A DNA stretch of 6,712 bases from Chloroflexota bacterium (GTDB taxonomy: Bacteria; Chloroflexota; Anaerolineae; Anaerolineales; UBA11858). This document shows positions 1-5,723 of this stretch, piece after piece (position 1 is the stretch's first letter; every line of letters starts with the position of its first letter). The notes under the pieces were generated by a model. That model was not told the origin of the DNA. It worked only from the letters and a program-made list of their open reading frames with translations, and ran no database searches. The position numbers were made by a program, and so were the translations under genes. Location: positions 1-6,712 of the forward strand of contig DOTA01000325.1 in assembly GCA_003513015.1 (NCBI GenBank), written 5' to 3'.

Positions 1-2
1 CC

Positions 3-656
3 GCCGAAGATGCGCCCATCCCCATTTCAAACACCATTCGGTTAGTGCGCGTGACCGAAGAAGTCACGCTTGAAACTGAACCACTGCCCTTTGGCTTTTT
101 GACCCAGCCCCTGCCCGAAGTGGAACTGGATACCCAGCAGGTGGTGCAGGTGGGCGAATATGGCCTGACGGCCAAGCGTGTGCGGGTGGTTTATGAAGAT
201 GGCCTGGAAGTCAGCCGCCAGACCGAAGATGAGTGGGTGGCCCGCGCGCCGAAACCGCGCATTGTGGGTTATGGTACCCAAATCAACATTCGCACCCTGG
301 ATACGCCCGCCGGGCCGGTGGAATACTGGCGCGTGGTGGACGTTTACGGCTCAACCTATTCGCCCTGCCACTCCGGCGGGGAGAAATGCTACCCGAACAC
401 CTCCAGCGGCAAGCCCGTGCAAAAAGGCGTGATTGCCGTGACCCTGGCCTGGTACCGTTATATGCAGGGGCAGCCGGCCTATGTGCCCAATTATGGCTTT
501 GGCACCATCGAAGACGTGGGCGGCGGCCTGCCCGACCGGCACTGGATTGACCTGGGCTACAGCGATGAAGATTGGGTGGGCTGGGGCCGTTGGATGAAGA
601 TTTATTTTCTCACCCCCGTCCCCGCCACGATTATGTGGATTTTAGAGTACCGCTGA
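3..656 (+). CDS. G5 + 3D domain cell-wall protein, 5'-partial
   Basis: The reading frame is open from the left edge and ends at TGA 654-656, so only the last 217 residues are visible; a GTG at 45 is probably internal. Visible residues about 10-85 read as a G5 domain (a beta-rich module that binds N-acetylglucosamine or peptidoglycan), beginning RVTEEVTLETEPLPF. Residues about 100-205 read as a 3D domain, named for three aspartates: VIAV, the YVPNYGFGTIEDVGGG stretch and WIDLGYSDEDWVGWG are present, with candidate acidic residues D171, D183 and D188/D190 (counted from base 3). This domain order is known from YabE/Rpf-like wall proteins, whose 3D fold resembles the barrel of MltA-type lytic transglycosylases. 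It is probably exported, but any signal peptide lies outside the window. Its stop codon falls in a heptad repeat. The family is fairly certain; enzymatic activity is inference. Confidence 0.85.
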   Translation, partial: AEDAPIPISNTIRLVRVTEEVTLETEPLPFGFLTQPLPEVELDTQQVVQVGEYGLTAKRVRVVYEDGLEVSRQTEDEWVARAPKPRIVGYGTQINIRTLDTPAGPVEYWRVVDVYGSTYSPCHSGGEKCYPNTSSGKPVQKGVIAVTLAWYRYMQGQPAYVPNYGFGTIEDVGGGLPDRHWIDLGYSDEDWVGWGRWMKIYFLTPVPATIMWILEYR

Positions 657-673
657 CCGCTGACCGCTGACCG
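651..673. repeat. Tandem heptad repeat CGCTGAC x3
   Basis: Three perfect copies of CGCTGAC plus a partial CG. The first copy contains the TGA stop of the G5/3D gene. Because the period is 7, the TGAs at 654, 661 and 668 fall in all three forward frames, so the block acts as an all-frame stop. The reverse complement of the same unit recurs at 2041-2068. Confidence 0.9.
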
Positions 674-698
674 AAAAAATTATAAACTTTTCCCTGAT

Positions 699-2036
699 AT
701 GCTCCCCAACTGGACAAAAAAACTCCCCCACCCCCTCGCCCGCTACGCGGAACGCGCCTTGCGCTTTCTATCCGGGCAAAGCGCCCGTTTGGGCTACCTG
801 GCCGCCGTCGAACAAGGCGAGATCAGTGTCGCCAACTTCATCGCGGCGTTGATTCTGGCGCGCGCCGTAGACCCCACCGAATTTGGCATTTACGCCGTGG
901 GCTTTCTGATGACGCGTTTCGTGCGCGCCATTCAAGATGGCCTGACCGTGCAGCCCATCAATACCCTGGGCGCGCCGCTCGATGAGGCGGCCTTCCGAGA
1001 ATACACCACCAATACCGGCCTGATTCAACTCTGGCTGGCGCTGGGCAGCGCCGCATTGGCCGCGCTGGCAGGCTGGCTGTTGACCGCCGCTGGCAACGAT
1101 GTAGCTGGCCCCACGGTGCTGGCGCTCTGGTTTATTTTGCTGACCTGGCAATTGCAGGAATTTCTGCGACGCGTCTTTTACACTCGCAACCGGGTGCTGG
1201 CTTCATTGGTGATCTCCGCCCTCTCCGATGCCGTACGCCTGGGCTTACTCTGGCATTGGAGCGCCCAAAACGCACTCAGTGGTACAGCCGGTTTGGATGC
1301 CATTGCCTGGGGCGGGCTGGTCGGCAGCCTTTTGGGCCTGTGGCTGGCACGGCAATACTGGAACTTTGCCAAAATTCATCTCTGGCAAACCTTCCAACAA
1401 AACTGGAAATTCGGCAGTTGGATCATGGGTAGTTCGATTGCCAATTGGGTCGCCAGCGAACTCTACCCCCTGCTGGCCGCCGGGATTATCAGCTTTGCCG
1501 CGGCGGGCGCTTACCGTGCCCTACAAAATTTGGTGGCCCCCGTGCATGTGCTGCTGCGCGCCACCGACACTTATTTCACGCCGCGGGCCTCCAAAATTTA
1601 TATCGAGAGCAATTTCAAAGGTTTAGGGCGCATGCTTAAAATCATCTATCTGGTTTCGGGACTGCCCATCATGGGATTACTGATCATCGCCAGCCTGTTC
1701 CCCGAACCACTACTGCGCCTGCTCTACGGCGAAACCTATGTGGCCTACAGTGGTGGCCTGTTCCTGATGGCCCTCTACTATGCGTTGTGGTACGCCTATT
1801 GGCCGCTGCAAATGGCCTTTAAGGCTGTGCGCATCACCCGTCCGATCTTCATCGCTAATTTGGCCGCCATCGTGTGCATGTTCACCATCGGGGTGTGGGC
1901 CATTCATCAATGGGATGTTTTCGGCGCGGTGGCCGGGCAGGCGCTCAACGCCCTGGTGATTGCGGTGGTATTGTGGGTGGCGTGGCGTAAGGTCAGCCGG
2001 ACGGCAGACAGCCGACAGCCGACAGCTGAAACTTAA
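699..2036 (+). CDS. Wzx-like oligosaccharide flippase (MOP superfamily membrane protein)
   Basis: A 445-residue polytopic membrane protein, the usual length for polysaccharide-biosynthesis flippases of the MOP (MATE/MVF/PST) superfamily, which move lipid-linked glycans across the cytoplasmic membrane. The N-terminal pattern is typical: an amphipathic start, then VANFIAALILARAVDPTEFG and IYAVGFLMTRFV (residues about 44-76). Hydrophobic segments follow near 108-130, 137-150, 200-217, 255-270, 313-335, 350-370, 383-400 and 408-429. LLYGETYVAY at 341-350 matches the LLYGxxY motif common in this family. I chose ATG 699, 42 bases after the previous stop; no Shine-Dalgarno is visible, but an AT-rich stretch with TATAAA at 681-686 precedes it, so a separate promoter is possible though unproven. 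The tail from residue 434 (RTADSRQPTAET) is encoded by heptad repeats. The substrate cannot be read from sequence. Confidence 0.85.
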   Translation: MLPNWTKKLPHPLARYAERALRFLSGQSARLGYLAAVEQGEISVANFIAALILARAVDPTEFGIYAVGFLMTRFVRAIQDGLTVQPINTLGAPLDEAAFREYTTNTGLIQLWLALGSAALAALAGWLLTAAGNDVAGPTVLALWFILLTWQLQEFLRRVFYTRNRVLASLVISALSDAVRLGLLWHWSAQNALSGTAGLDAIAWGGLVGSLLGLWLARQYWNFAKIHLWQTFQQNWKFGSWIMGSSIANWVASELYPLLAAGIISFAAAGAYRALQNLVAPVHVLLRATDTYFTPRASKIYIESNFKGLGRMLKIIYLVSGLPIMGLLIIASLFPEPLLRLLYGETYVAYSGGLFLMALYYALWYAYWPLQMAFKAVRITRPIFIANLAAIVCMFTIGVWAIHQWDVFGAVAGQALNALVIAVVLWVAWRKVSRTADSRQPTAET

Positions 2037-2068
2037 TCACGGTCAGCGGTCGGTGGTCAGCGGTCTGG
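2000..2068. repeat. Two heptad repeat blocks at the convergent junction
   Basis: The left block (2000-2027) is GACGGCA, GACAGCC, GACAGCC, GACAGCT. The right block (2041-2068) is GGTCAGC, GGTCGGT, GGTCAGC, GGTCTGG, whose reverse complement matches the CGCTGAC unit seen at 651-673. The left block encodes the last residues and nearly the stop of the flippase. The right block, read leftwards, encodes the last residues (ending RPLTTDR) and the TGA stop of the ARMT1-like gene. Confidence 0.85.
2019..2053. terminator. Hairpin between convergent genes, possible bidirectional terminator
   Basis: CCGACAGCTGA (2019-2029) can pair with TCAGCGGTCGG (2043-2053), 10 of 11 positions, around a 13-base loop that holds the flippase TAA stop. 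The two convergent genes end 6 bases apart here. Neither side has a U-tract, so intrinsic termination is uncertain; the pairing arises from the two oppositely oriented heptad blocks. Confidence 0.4.
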
Positions 2069-3263
2069 CGAACTGTACTACCCCCCAACGCCCGTTGACC
2101 ATCCAGCCGGGGTCTTGGGCAGTCACTTGCTCGGCCTGGCCGGGCTTCAATCCGCAGATAATCTCCGCCTTGACGGTACGCAGGGCAACAGCCGGGATCG
2201 GAAAATAATCCAGGATTTCGGAAAACAGGGTGAAACAGGGCCAATTGAGATCACCCAACAAACGTCGATAATTAGCATCCCCTTTGCTGATGACCAAATC
2301 CGCGGCGGATAGCTCCTCCCGCAGGGGAATGGGCATTTCCCAGCCCGGGAGGGGTGAGGTCCAAAAGAAATTTTTCCGCACTTGCAGTTGATCCTGTTCC
2401 CAAAAACCTGCCAATCGAGAGCCGAGCGCGTTGACCTGAAGGTCAGCATCCGCCCGGAAGAAATCGAGCGTGGCGCGCACATCTTTAATCATGGCATCCG
2501 AAACATAAGTGGGGTGCGGCTTGACGTGGAAGCGCACTTGCGCGGCGATCCCCGTGGAAAGCAGATAATCCGCCAAAACCAGATCGCTGACCAACTCAAA
2601 CCCGGCGTTGTCGATCACGAAATCGACTCTTAGACCACGGAGATTTTCAAAAATCTCCGTGGTCTGCTGCTGCAAAAGGTAATCCGCCACATCCGCGGCT
2701 TGATCGGCCAGTAGAAATTCTCGGGCCTGATCCAAATCGGCGTGACCGGGCTTGGATGCTCCATCGGCGGGCCACATGCTCAAATCGGCCTGATTGCCCC
2801 ACAAATCCAGGTAGAGCAGCCGGATCAGGGATTCGCGATCCCCTCCGGGATGCATCCAACCTGCCACTCTCTGCGCCAAATCGCGGATGGCGGCGCGGCT
2901 GAGTTCCAATCCGTGTTGCTTCTGAAATAGAAAGGGGTCAAGTTTGCACCCATCCCCAGGCTGAAAATAACCGATCGCTTCGATCACGCGGCGATAAAAA
3001 TAATGTTCGGCAAAAAACCAGGGAACTTCCAACCAGTTTTTGCCCAAATAGGGTGGCAAAGATTGATTCCAGACAACTTCGTCTGGAGCGCCGGGATCGC
3101 AAATTTCGCGGATCGGCGCGTTGGGAATATCGGCGATCAGCACTTCGATTCGATCCATGATGGCGGGAGTCAATTTGTTTTCGCTGAATATACGCCGGGC
3201 AATTTCCGGCCAGCGGTGGGTAATCGAAGCGTTGGCCCAGGATTTTGGGTCGAGGGCGGTCAT
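2043..3263 (-). CDS. ARMT1-like DUF89 metal-dependent phosphatase family protein
   Basis: A 406-residue soluble protein with the signature motifs of DUF89 subfamily III (human ARMT1-like): DFVIDNAGFE with the metal-binding pair D218-N219, SKGDANYRRLLGD around K327-D329, and RTVK at 362-365. The family is described as Mn/Ni/Co-dependent 'damage-control' phosphatases acting on sugar phosphates; a carboxyl-methyltransferase role was also proposed for human ARMT1. The exact substrate here is unknown. I chose ATG 3263 (MTALDPKSWANASITHRWPE), where family-like sequence begins. ATG 3290 is an alternative, and the longest frame starts at 3362 and overlaps the upstream stop as TAATG. None has a clear Shine-Dalgarno. 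It is probably cotranscribed with the sugar transferase upstream. A perfect palindrome encodes residues about 200-211, and the C-terminal RPLTTDR comes from a heptad repeat. Confidence 0.82.
   Translation of the reverse strand: MTALDPKSWANASITHRWPEIARRIFSENKLTPAIMDRIEVLIADIPNAPIREICDPGAPDEVVWNQSLPPYLGKNWLEVPWFFAEHYFYRRVIEAIGYFQPGDGCKLDPFLFQKQHGLELSRAAIRDLAQRVAGWMHPGGDRESLIRLLYLDLWGNQADLSMWPADGASKPGHADLDQAREFLLADQAADVADYLLQQQTTEIFENLRGLRVDFVIDNAGFELVSDLVLADYLLSTGIAAQVRFHVKPHPTYVSDAMIKDVRATLDFFRADADLQVNALGSRLAGFWEQDQLQVRKNFFWTSPLPGWEMPIPLREELSAADLVISKGDANYRRLLGDLNWPCFTLFSEILDYFPIPAVALRTVKAEIICGLKPGQAEQVTAQDPGWMVNGRWGVVQFARPLTTDR
2632..2665. repeat. Perfect 16-bp palindrome inside the ARMT1-like gene
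   Basis: AGACCACGGAGATTTT (2632-2647) and its exact reverse complement (2650-2665) are separated by the two bases CA. Read leftwards, the element encodes TTEIFENLRGL (residues 201-211), just before the conserved DFVIDN strand. It keeps the frame open and would form a very stable hairpin in the mRNA. Confidence 0.9.
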
Positions 3264-3329
3264 GGGGAGTGGAGGGCGAGAATATGACATAATCAATGGC
3301 ATGTTGGGCATTAGGAAGTTAGGGTTGGG

Positions 3330-3360
3330 CTGCGGTCTAACGGGGCATCGGTCTGCGGTC
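3330..3360. repeat. Degenerate heptad block before the ARMT1-like gene
   Basis: CTGCGGTC occurs at 3330-3337 and 3353-3360. On the minus strand the stretch beginning at 3360 reads GACCGCAGACCG, a close variant of the GACCGCTGACCG units elsewhere. It lies between the transferase stop and the likely ARMT1-like start, so it makes up much of the questionable N-terminal extension of that gene. Confidence 0.6.
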
Positions 3361-3361
3361 A

Positions 3362-4411
3362 TTAATGCAGCCAGCCGCGCGGGATGCGGCCGGCGCCACC
3401 GGGTTTCCAGCGCAGGAAGAAGACCAGCGCAAAAGCCAGGGCGATCAATTTGAGATCGAATCCTAAGCTGGCATGGTTGGCGTAGATGCGGTCGTAGCGC
3501 AGTTTTTGGCGCGGGGTGATGTAGTAATCGCCAGCGACCTGGGCCAGCCCGGCCAAGCCGGGCAGCACGCGGGCACGTTCGGCAAATTCGGGCATGGCTT
3601 GCAGGTATTCGTAGACCAGCACCGCACGCTGGGGGCGCGGCCCCACAAAGGACATATCACCGCGCAGGATGTTGAAAAGTTGCGGTAGTTCATCGAGGGC
3701 GGTTTTGCGCAAAAATCGCCCGGTGCGCAAGGCGCGCGTATCTTCTTCGGCAGCTAAGACCGGGCCGGTGATGCGCTCGGCATCGCGCACCATGGTGCGC
3801 AGTTTGAACTGGTGAAAGGTGATGCCGCCGCGCCCCACCGAGTTTTTGACGAAGAACAACGGCCCAGGGTCTTCAAACCAAACTGCGAACAAGGCCAGCA
3901 ACCAAATGGGTGCGGAGATCAATAAGCTAAAACCGGAGAGAAGAACATCAAAAGCCCGCTTGGCTGCGGGGACCGGGGAGGGCGTGCCGATGATGGCGTG
4001 ATGAAGGTTATACACAGCTTCGCGGATTGCTTTGGCAGGGGGGTGATTATCTTCCCAGATGCCCAAGCGCTGGCGAGTGGCGATCAGCCCACCTAGGAAT
4101 GTGGATAAAACGATGATGGTGAGTAAAATCCAGGCGTAGGGATGGCGAAACCAGAGCATAATTCCCCAGGAGACGGATAACAAAAAGGAGAAACGGTAGG
4201 GCCATTTGGGGCCAAGCGGAAACGGAATCAAACCCTGGAGCAGGGTATAAGCCAGAATGGTGTGAAGCACCCCCAGGGCCAGCCCGAAACTCCACCAATG
4301 CAGCGGAATCCCTAAATGCAAGAAAATCACGGTCAACTGCCAGGAGACCAATCCGACTACAAAAGCCATCATCCAGAAGAGAATTACACGCCAGAGGGGA
4401 ACTTTTGCCAT
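3362..4411 (-). CDS. Membrane phosphoglycosyltransferase (bacterial sugar transferase, WbaP/PglC type)
   Basis: A 349-residue membrane enzyme that would transfer a sugar phosphate from a UDP-sugar to undecaprenyl phosphate, the first step in building a surface glycan. Residues about 7-115 hold roughly four hydrophobic segments. The catalytic domain begins at K151-R152 (KRAFDVLLSGFSLL, the re-entrant membrane helix) and continues with GPLFFVKNSVGRGG, FHQFKLRTM and RKTALDELPQLFNILRGD-MSFVGPRP. D240-E241 correspond to the Asp-Glu catalytic dyad of PglC-type enzymes. It is shorter than WbaP/WcaJ proteins (about 460 residues) because there is little room between the membrane segments and the catalytic core for their Rossmann-like domain. 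I chose ATG 4411 because MAKVPLWRVILFW leads directly into the first membrane helix and GGGGG lies just upstream; a longer frame to 4504 runs through the promoter region. The sugar is not predictable. Confidence 0.9.
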   Translation of the reverse strand: MAKVPLWRVILFWMMAFVVGLVSWQLTVIFLHLGIPLHWWSFGLALGVLHTILAYTLLQGLIPFPLGPKWPYRFSFLLSVSWGIMLWFRHPYAWILLTIIVLSTFLGGLIATRQRLGIWEDNHPPAKAIREAVYNLHHAIIGTPSPVPAAKRAFDVLLSGFSLLISAPIWLLALFAVWFEDPGPLFFVKNSVGRGGITFHQFKLRTMVRDAERITGPVLAAEEDTRALRTGRFLRKTALDELPQLFNILRGDMSFVGPRPQRAVLVYEYLQAMPEFAERARVLPGLAGLAQVAGDYYITPRQKLRYDRIYANHASLGFDLKLIALAFALVFFLRWKPGGAGRIPRGWLH

Positions 4412-4420
4412 AACCCCCGC

Positions 4421-4426
4421 ATTATA
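4421..4426 (-). promoter_or_regulatory. Candidate -10 box of the sugar transferase gene
   Basis: On the minus strand this reads TATAAT, 9 bases before the chosen ATG at 4411. A typical start of transcription would be near 4414, leaving a leader of only a few bases, so the mRNA may be almost leaderless. TTGTCA (4442-4437) resembles a -35 box but is only 10 bases away, too close for a standard sigma-70 promoter. Confidence 0.4.
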
Positions 4427-4443
4427 CCCTTCACGATGACAAT

Positions 4444-4467
4444 GCGAGTCAGCGAGTCGGCGAATCA
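4444..4467. repeat. Three tandem 8-bp units in the divergent promoter region
   Basis: GCGAGTCA, GCGAGTCG and GCGAATCA follow one another without a gap. They lie between the two divergent TATAAT boxes, where the -35 region of the rightward promoter should be. They may be a relative of the heptad repeats or a binding site; the sequence alone does not decide. Confidence 0.65.
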
Positions 4468-4479
4468 ACCAGACGGGAG

Positions 4480-4485
4480 TATAAT
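4480..4485 (+). promoter_or_regulatory. Candidate -10 box of the LCP-ksgA unit
   Basis: A perfect TATAAT 46 bases before the ATG of the LCP gene, which would give a leader of about 40 bases. No good -35 hexamer is seen at 16-18 bases upstream (4457-4462 is TCGGCG, within the 8-bp repeats), so the assignment rests on the -10 box and its position. Confidence 0.45.
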
Positions 4486-4531
4486 CGGCGGCGTTTGAAA
4501 CCAACCAAAGGACACAGGCGTTATCTGAGCT

Positions 4532-5701
4532 ATGAAGAAACGAAATATTTTAATTTTGATTGTGGCAGTTTTGGTTTTAGCGGGCGCGGCGGTAGGGATT
4601 CCACTGGCAAAAAAATGGAACCAGCCTTTGGGCGAAAGCTTGCAACTGCCCACTTTAACCCCGATGGAAGCCAGCAGTTTGACGCCCGAAATTTCGCCAA
4701 CCGGCACCCAGGCAATGACTGAAGAAGACCAGCCGCTCGCCGCAACAAGCGCACCGACCGAACAACCCACGGATACTCCGATCCCTACGGCAACCGTGGA
4801 ACCCTTGTGCGGCGGCCCGGCCACCATGACTGTGTTGGCCCTGGGCGTGGATAGCGGCGGCGATGCCGATTACCTGTATGGCTTGGCCGATGTGATCAAT
4901 CTCGTGCGGATTGATTTTGTGACCCCCAAGGTCACAGTGATGTCGCTGCCGCGCGATCTGTGGGTGCAAATTCCCGGTCTTGCGGAACACGGCGTAACCG
5001 AGGGCAAGCTCAACCAATCCTATTTTTACGGCACGCGCGGCATGGGCTACTATGACGGCCCCGGCGGCGCTCCCGGTCTGATGGCACGCACCATGCAAGA
5101 AAACTTCGGCGTAAATATCGATCATTACGGCACGGTTAACATGGTGACTTTTGTGAAAATTGTAGATGCCGTGGGCGGTGTGGATGTTTACCTGCCTTAC
5201 GATGTGGATGGCCGCCCGGTCGATGACAAAACCGAAGATATGGGCTATTTTTATTCGGGATTCAACCACATGACGGGTGAAGCCGCCCTGCGCTTCTCGC
5301 GCATCCGCAAAACCGACAACGTTTTCGCCCGCACAAATCGCCAAAAAACCGTGATCTGCGCCCTCAAGGATAAAGTCTTGCAACCCGCCGTGCTGCCGCG
5401 CATTCCCGAAATGATCGCGGCTTTCCAAGATTCCATCGTCACCGATCTCAGCCTAGCGCAAATGACCCAAATGGCCTGTCTGCTGCCCAAACTCAGCGGC
5501 GAAAACATCATCTTTGGCGGCATCCCCGAAGAAGAACTCACCCAAAGTCGCCAGTGGGATGCACGCGGCGGGTATGAAACCTTCGTTTGGGATATCGACA
5601 ACCAAAAAGTGCGCGATTACATCGCCCAATTCCAGGCTGGCACCTTCCCGGTCGCCAGCGAGGGCGCGGGCTGCCCGCCGCCGGTCAACAGTGGGCAGTG
5701 A
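4532..5701 (+). CDS. LytR-CpsA-Psr (LCP) family protein
   Basis: A 389-residue membrane-anchored protein. LCP enzymes act outside the cytoplasmic membrane, transferring glycopolymers from undecaprenyl-pyrophosphate carriers to the cell wall. Residues 1-26 (MKKRNILILIVAVLVLAGAA) form a basic start plus one membrane helix. Residues about 27-92 are a Thr/Pro/Glu-rich linker, and the LCP domain runs from about 97 to 275. Family landmarks are TVLALGVDS, SLPRDLWV with R141, KLNQSYFYG at 159, VDAVGGVDVYLP, and RFSRIRKTDNVFARTNRQ with R254, R257, R259, D262, R267 and R270, the residues that bind the pyrophosphate and metal. A C-terminal region to 389 contains Cys residues that could pair outside the cell. 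ATG 4532 fits the anchor; the nearest purine-rich stretch (AAAGGA, 4506-4511) is too distant to be a normal ribosome site. The stop lies in a heptad repeat, 10 bases before ksgA. Confidence 0.92.
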   Translation: MKKRNILILIVAVLVLAGAAVGIPLAKKWNQPLGESLQLPTLTPMEASSLTPEISPTGTQAMTEEDQPLAATSAPTEQPTDTPIPTATVEPLCGGPATMTVLALGVDSGGDADYLYGLADVINLVRIDFVTPKVTVMSLPRDLWVQIPGLAEHGVTEGKLNQSYFYGTRGMGYYDGPGGAPGLMARTMQENFGVNIDHYGTVNMVTFVKIVDAVGGVDVYLPYDVDGRPVDDKTEDMGYFYSGFNHMTGEAALRFSRIRKTDNVFARTNRQKTVICALKDKVLQPAVLPRIPEMIAAFQDSIVTDLSLAQMTQMACLLPKLSGENIIFGGIPEEELTQSRQWDARGGYETFVWDIDNQKVRDYIAQFQAGTFPVASEGAGCPPPVNSGQ

Positions 5702-5723
5702 GGAGTGGGTAGTGGATAGTGGA
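5689..5723. repeat. Five tandem heptads at the LCP/ksgA junction
   Basis: CAGTGGG, CAGTGAG, GAGTGGG, TAGTGGA, TAGTGGA, consensus NAGTGRR. The block contains the last codons and TGA stop (5699-5701) of the LCP gene and also the GAGGAG ribosome site and GTG start of ksgA. Stops occur in two forward frames while the ksgA frame stays open. An inverted relative lies inside ksgA near 6096-6122. Confidence 0.9.
5700..5705 (+). promoter_or_regulatory. Ribosome binding site deciding the ksgA start
   Basis: GAGGAG is followed by 6 bases and then GTG at 5712, a near-ideal arrangement and the only strong Shine-Dalgarno I see in the window. It overlaps the LCP stop codon and is itself part of the heptad repeat. 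It supports the GTG start over the longer in-frame extension that overlaps the LCP gene. Confidence 0.7.

Noticed and set aside
651..673. CRISPR or iteron origin interpretation of the tandem repeats
   Set aside because: Units are 7-8 bp with no spacers, they overlap coding ends, and no cas, rep or partition gene is present.
768..1151. Leftward open frame antisense to the flippase
   Set aside because: It has Gln/Gly-rich unstructured composition and is the shadow of a well-defined membrane protein on the plus strand.
2382..2633. Rightward frames within the ARMT1-like gene (also 3003-3287 and 3121-3453)
   Set aside because: They have no recognisable domain or ribosome site and lie antisense to the DUF89 motifs.
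4412..4504. N-terminal extension of the sugar transferase
   Set aside because: It runs through both TATAAT boxes and the 8-bp repeats and has no family similarity; ATG 4411 leads straight into the first membrane helix.
4655..5428. Long leftward open frame (257 codons) antisense to the LCP gene
   Set aside because: It is rich in His, Gly and Ala with no domain pattern and is the mirror of a clearly recognisable LCP protein with intact motifs; it is a shadow.
5514..5711. N-terminal extension of KsgA overlapping the LCP gene
   Set aside because: The extra residues are Arg/Ser/Ala-rich shadow sequence of the LCP coding region; a strong GAGGAG-6-GTG start at 5712 fits KsgA homology much better.
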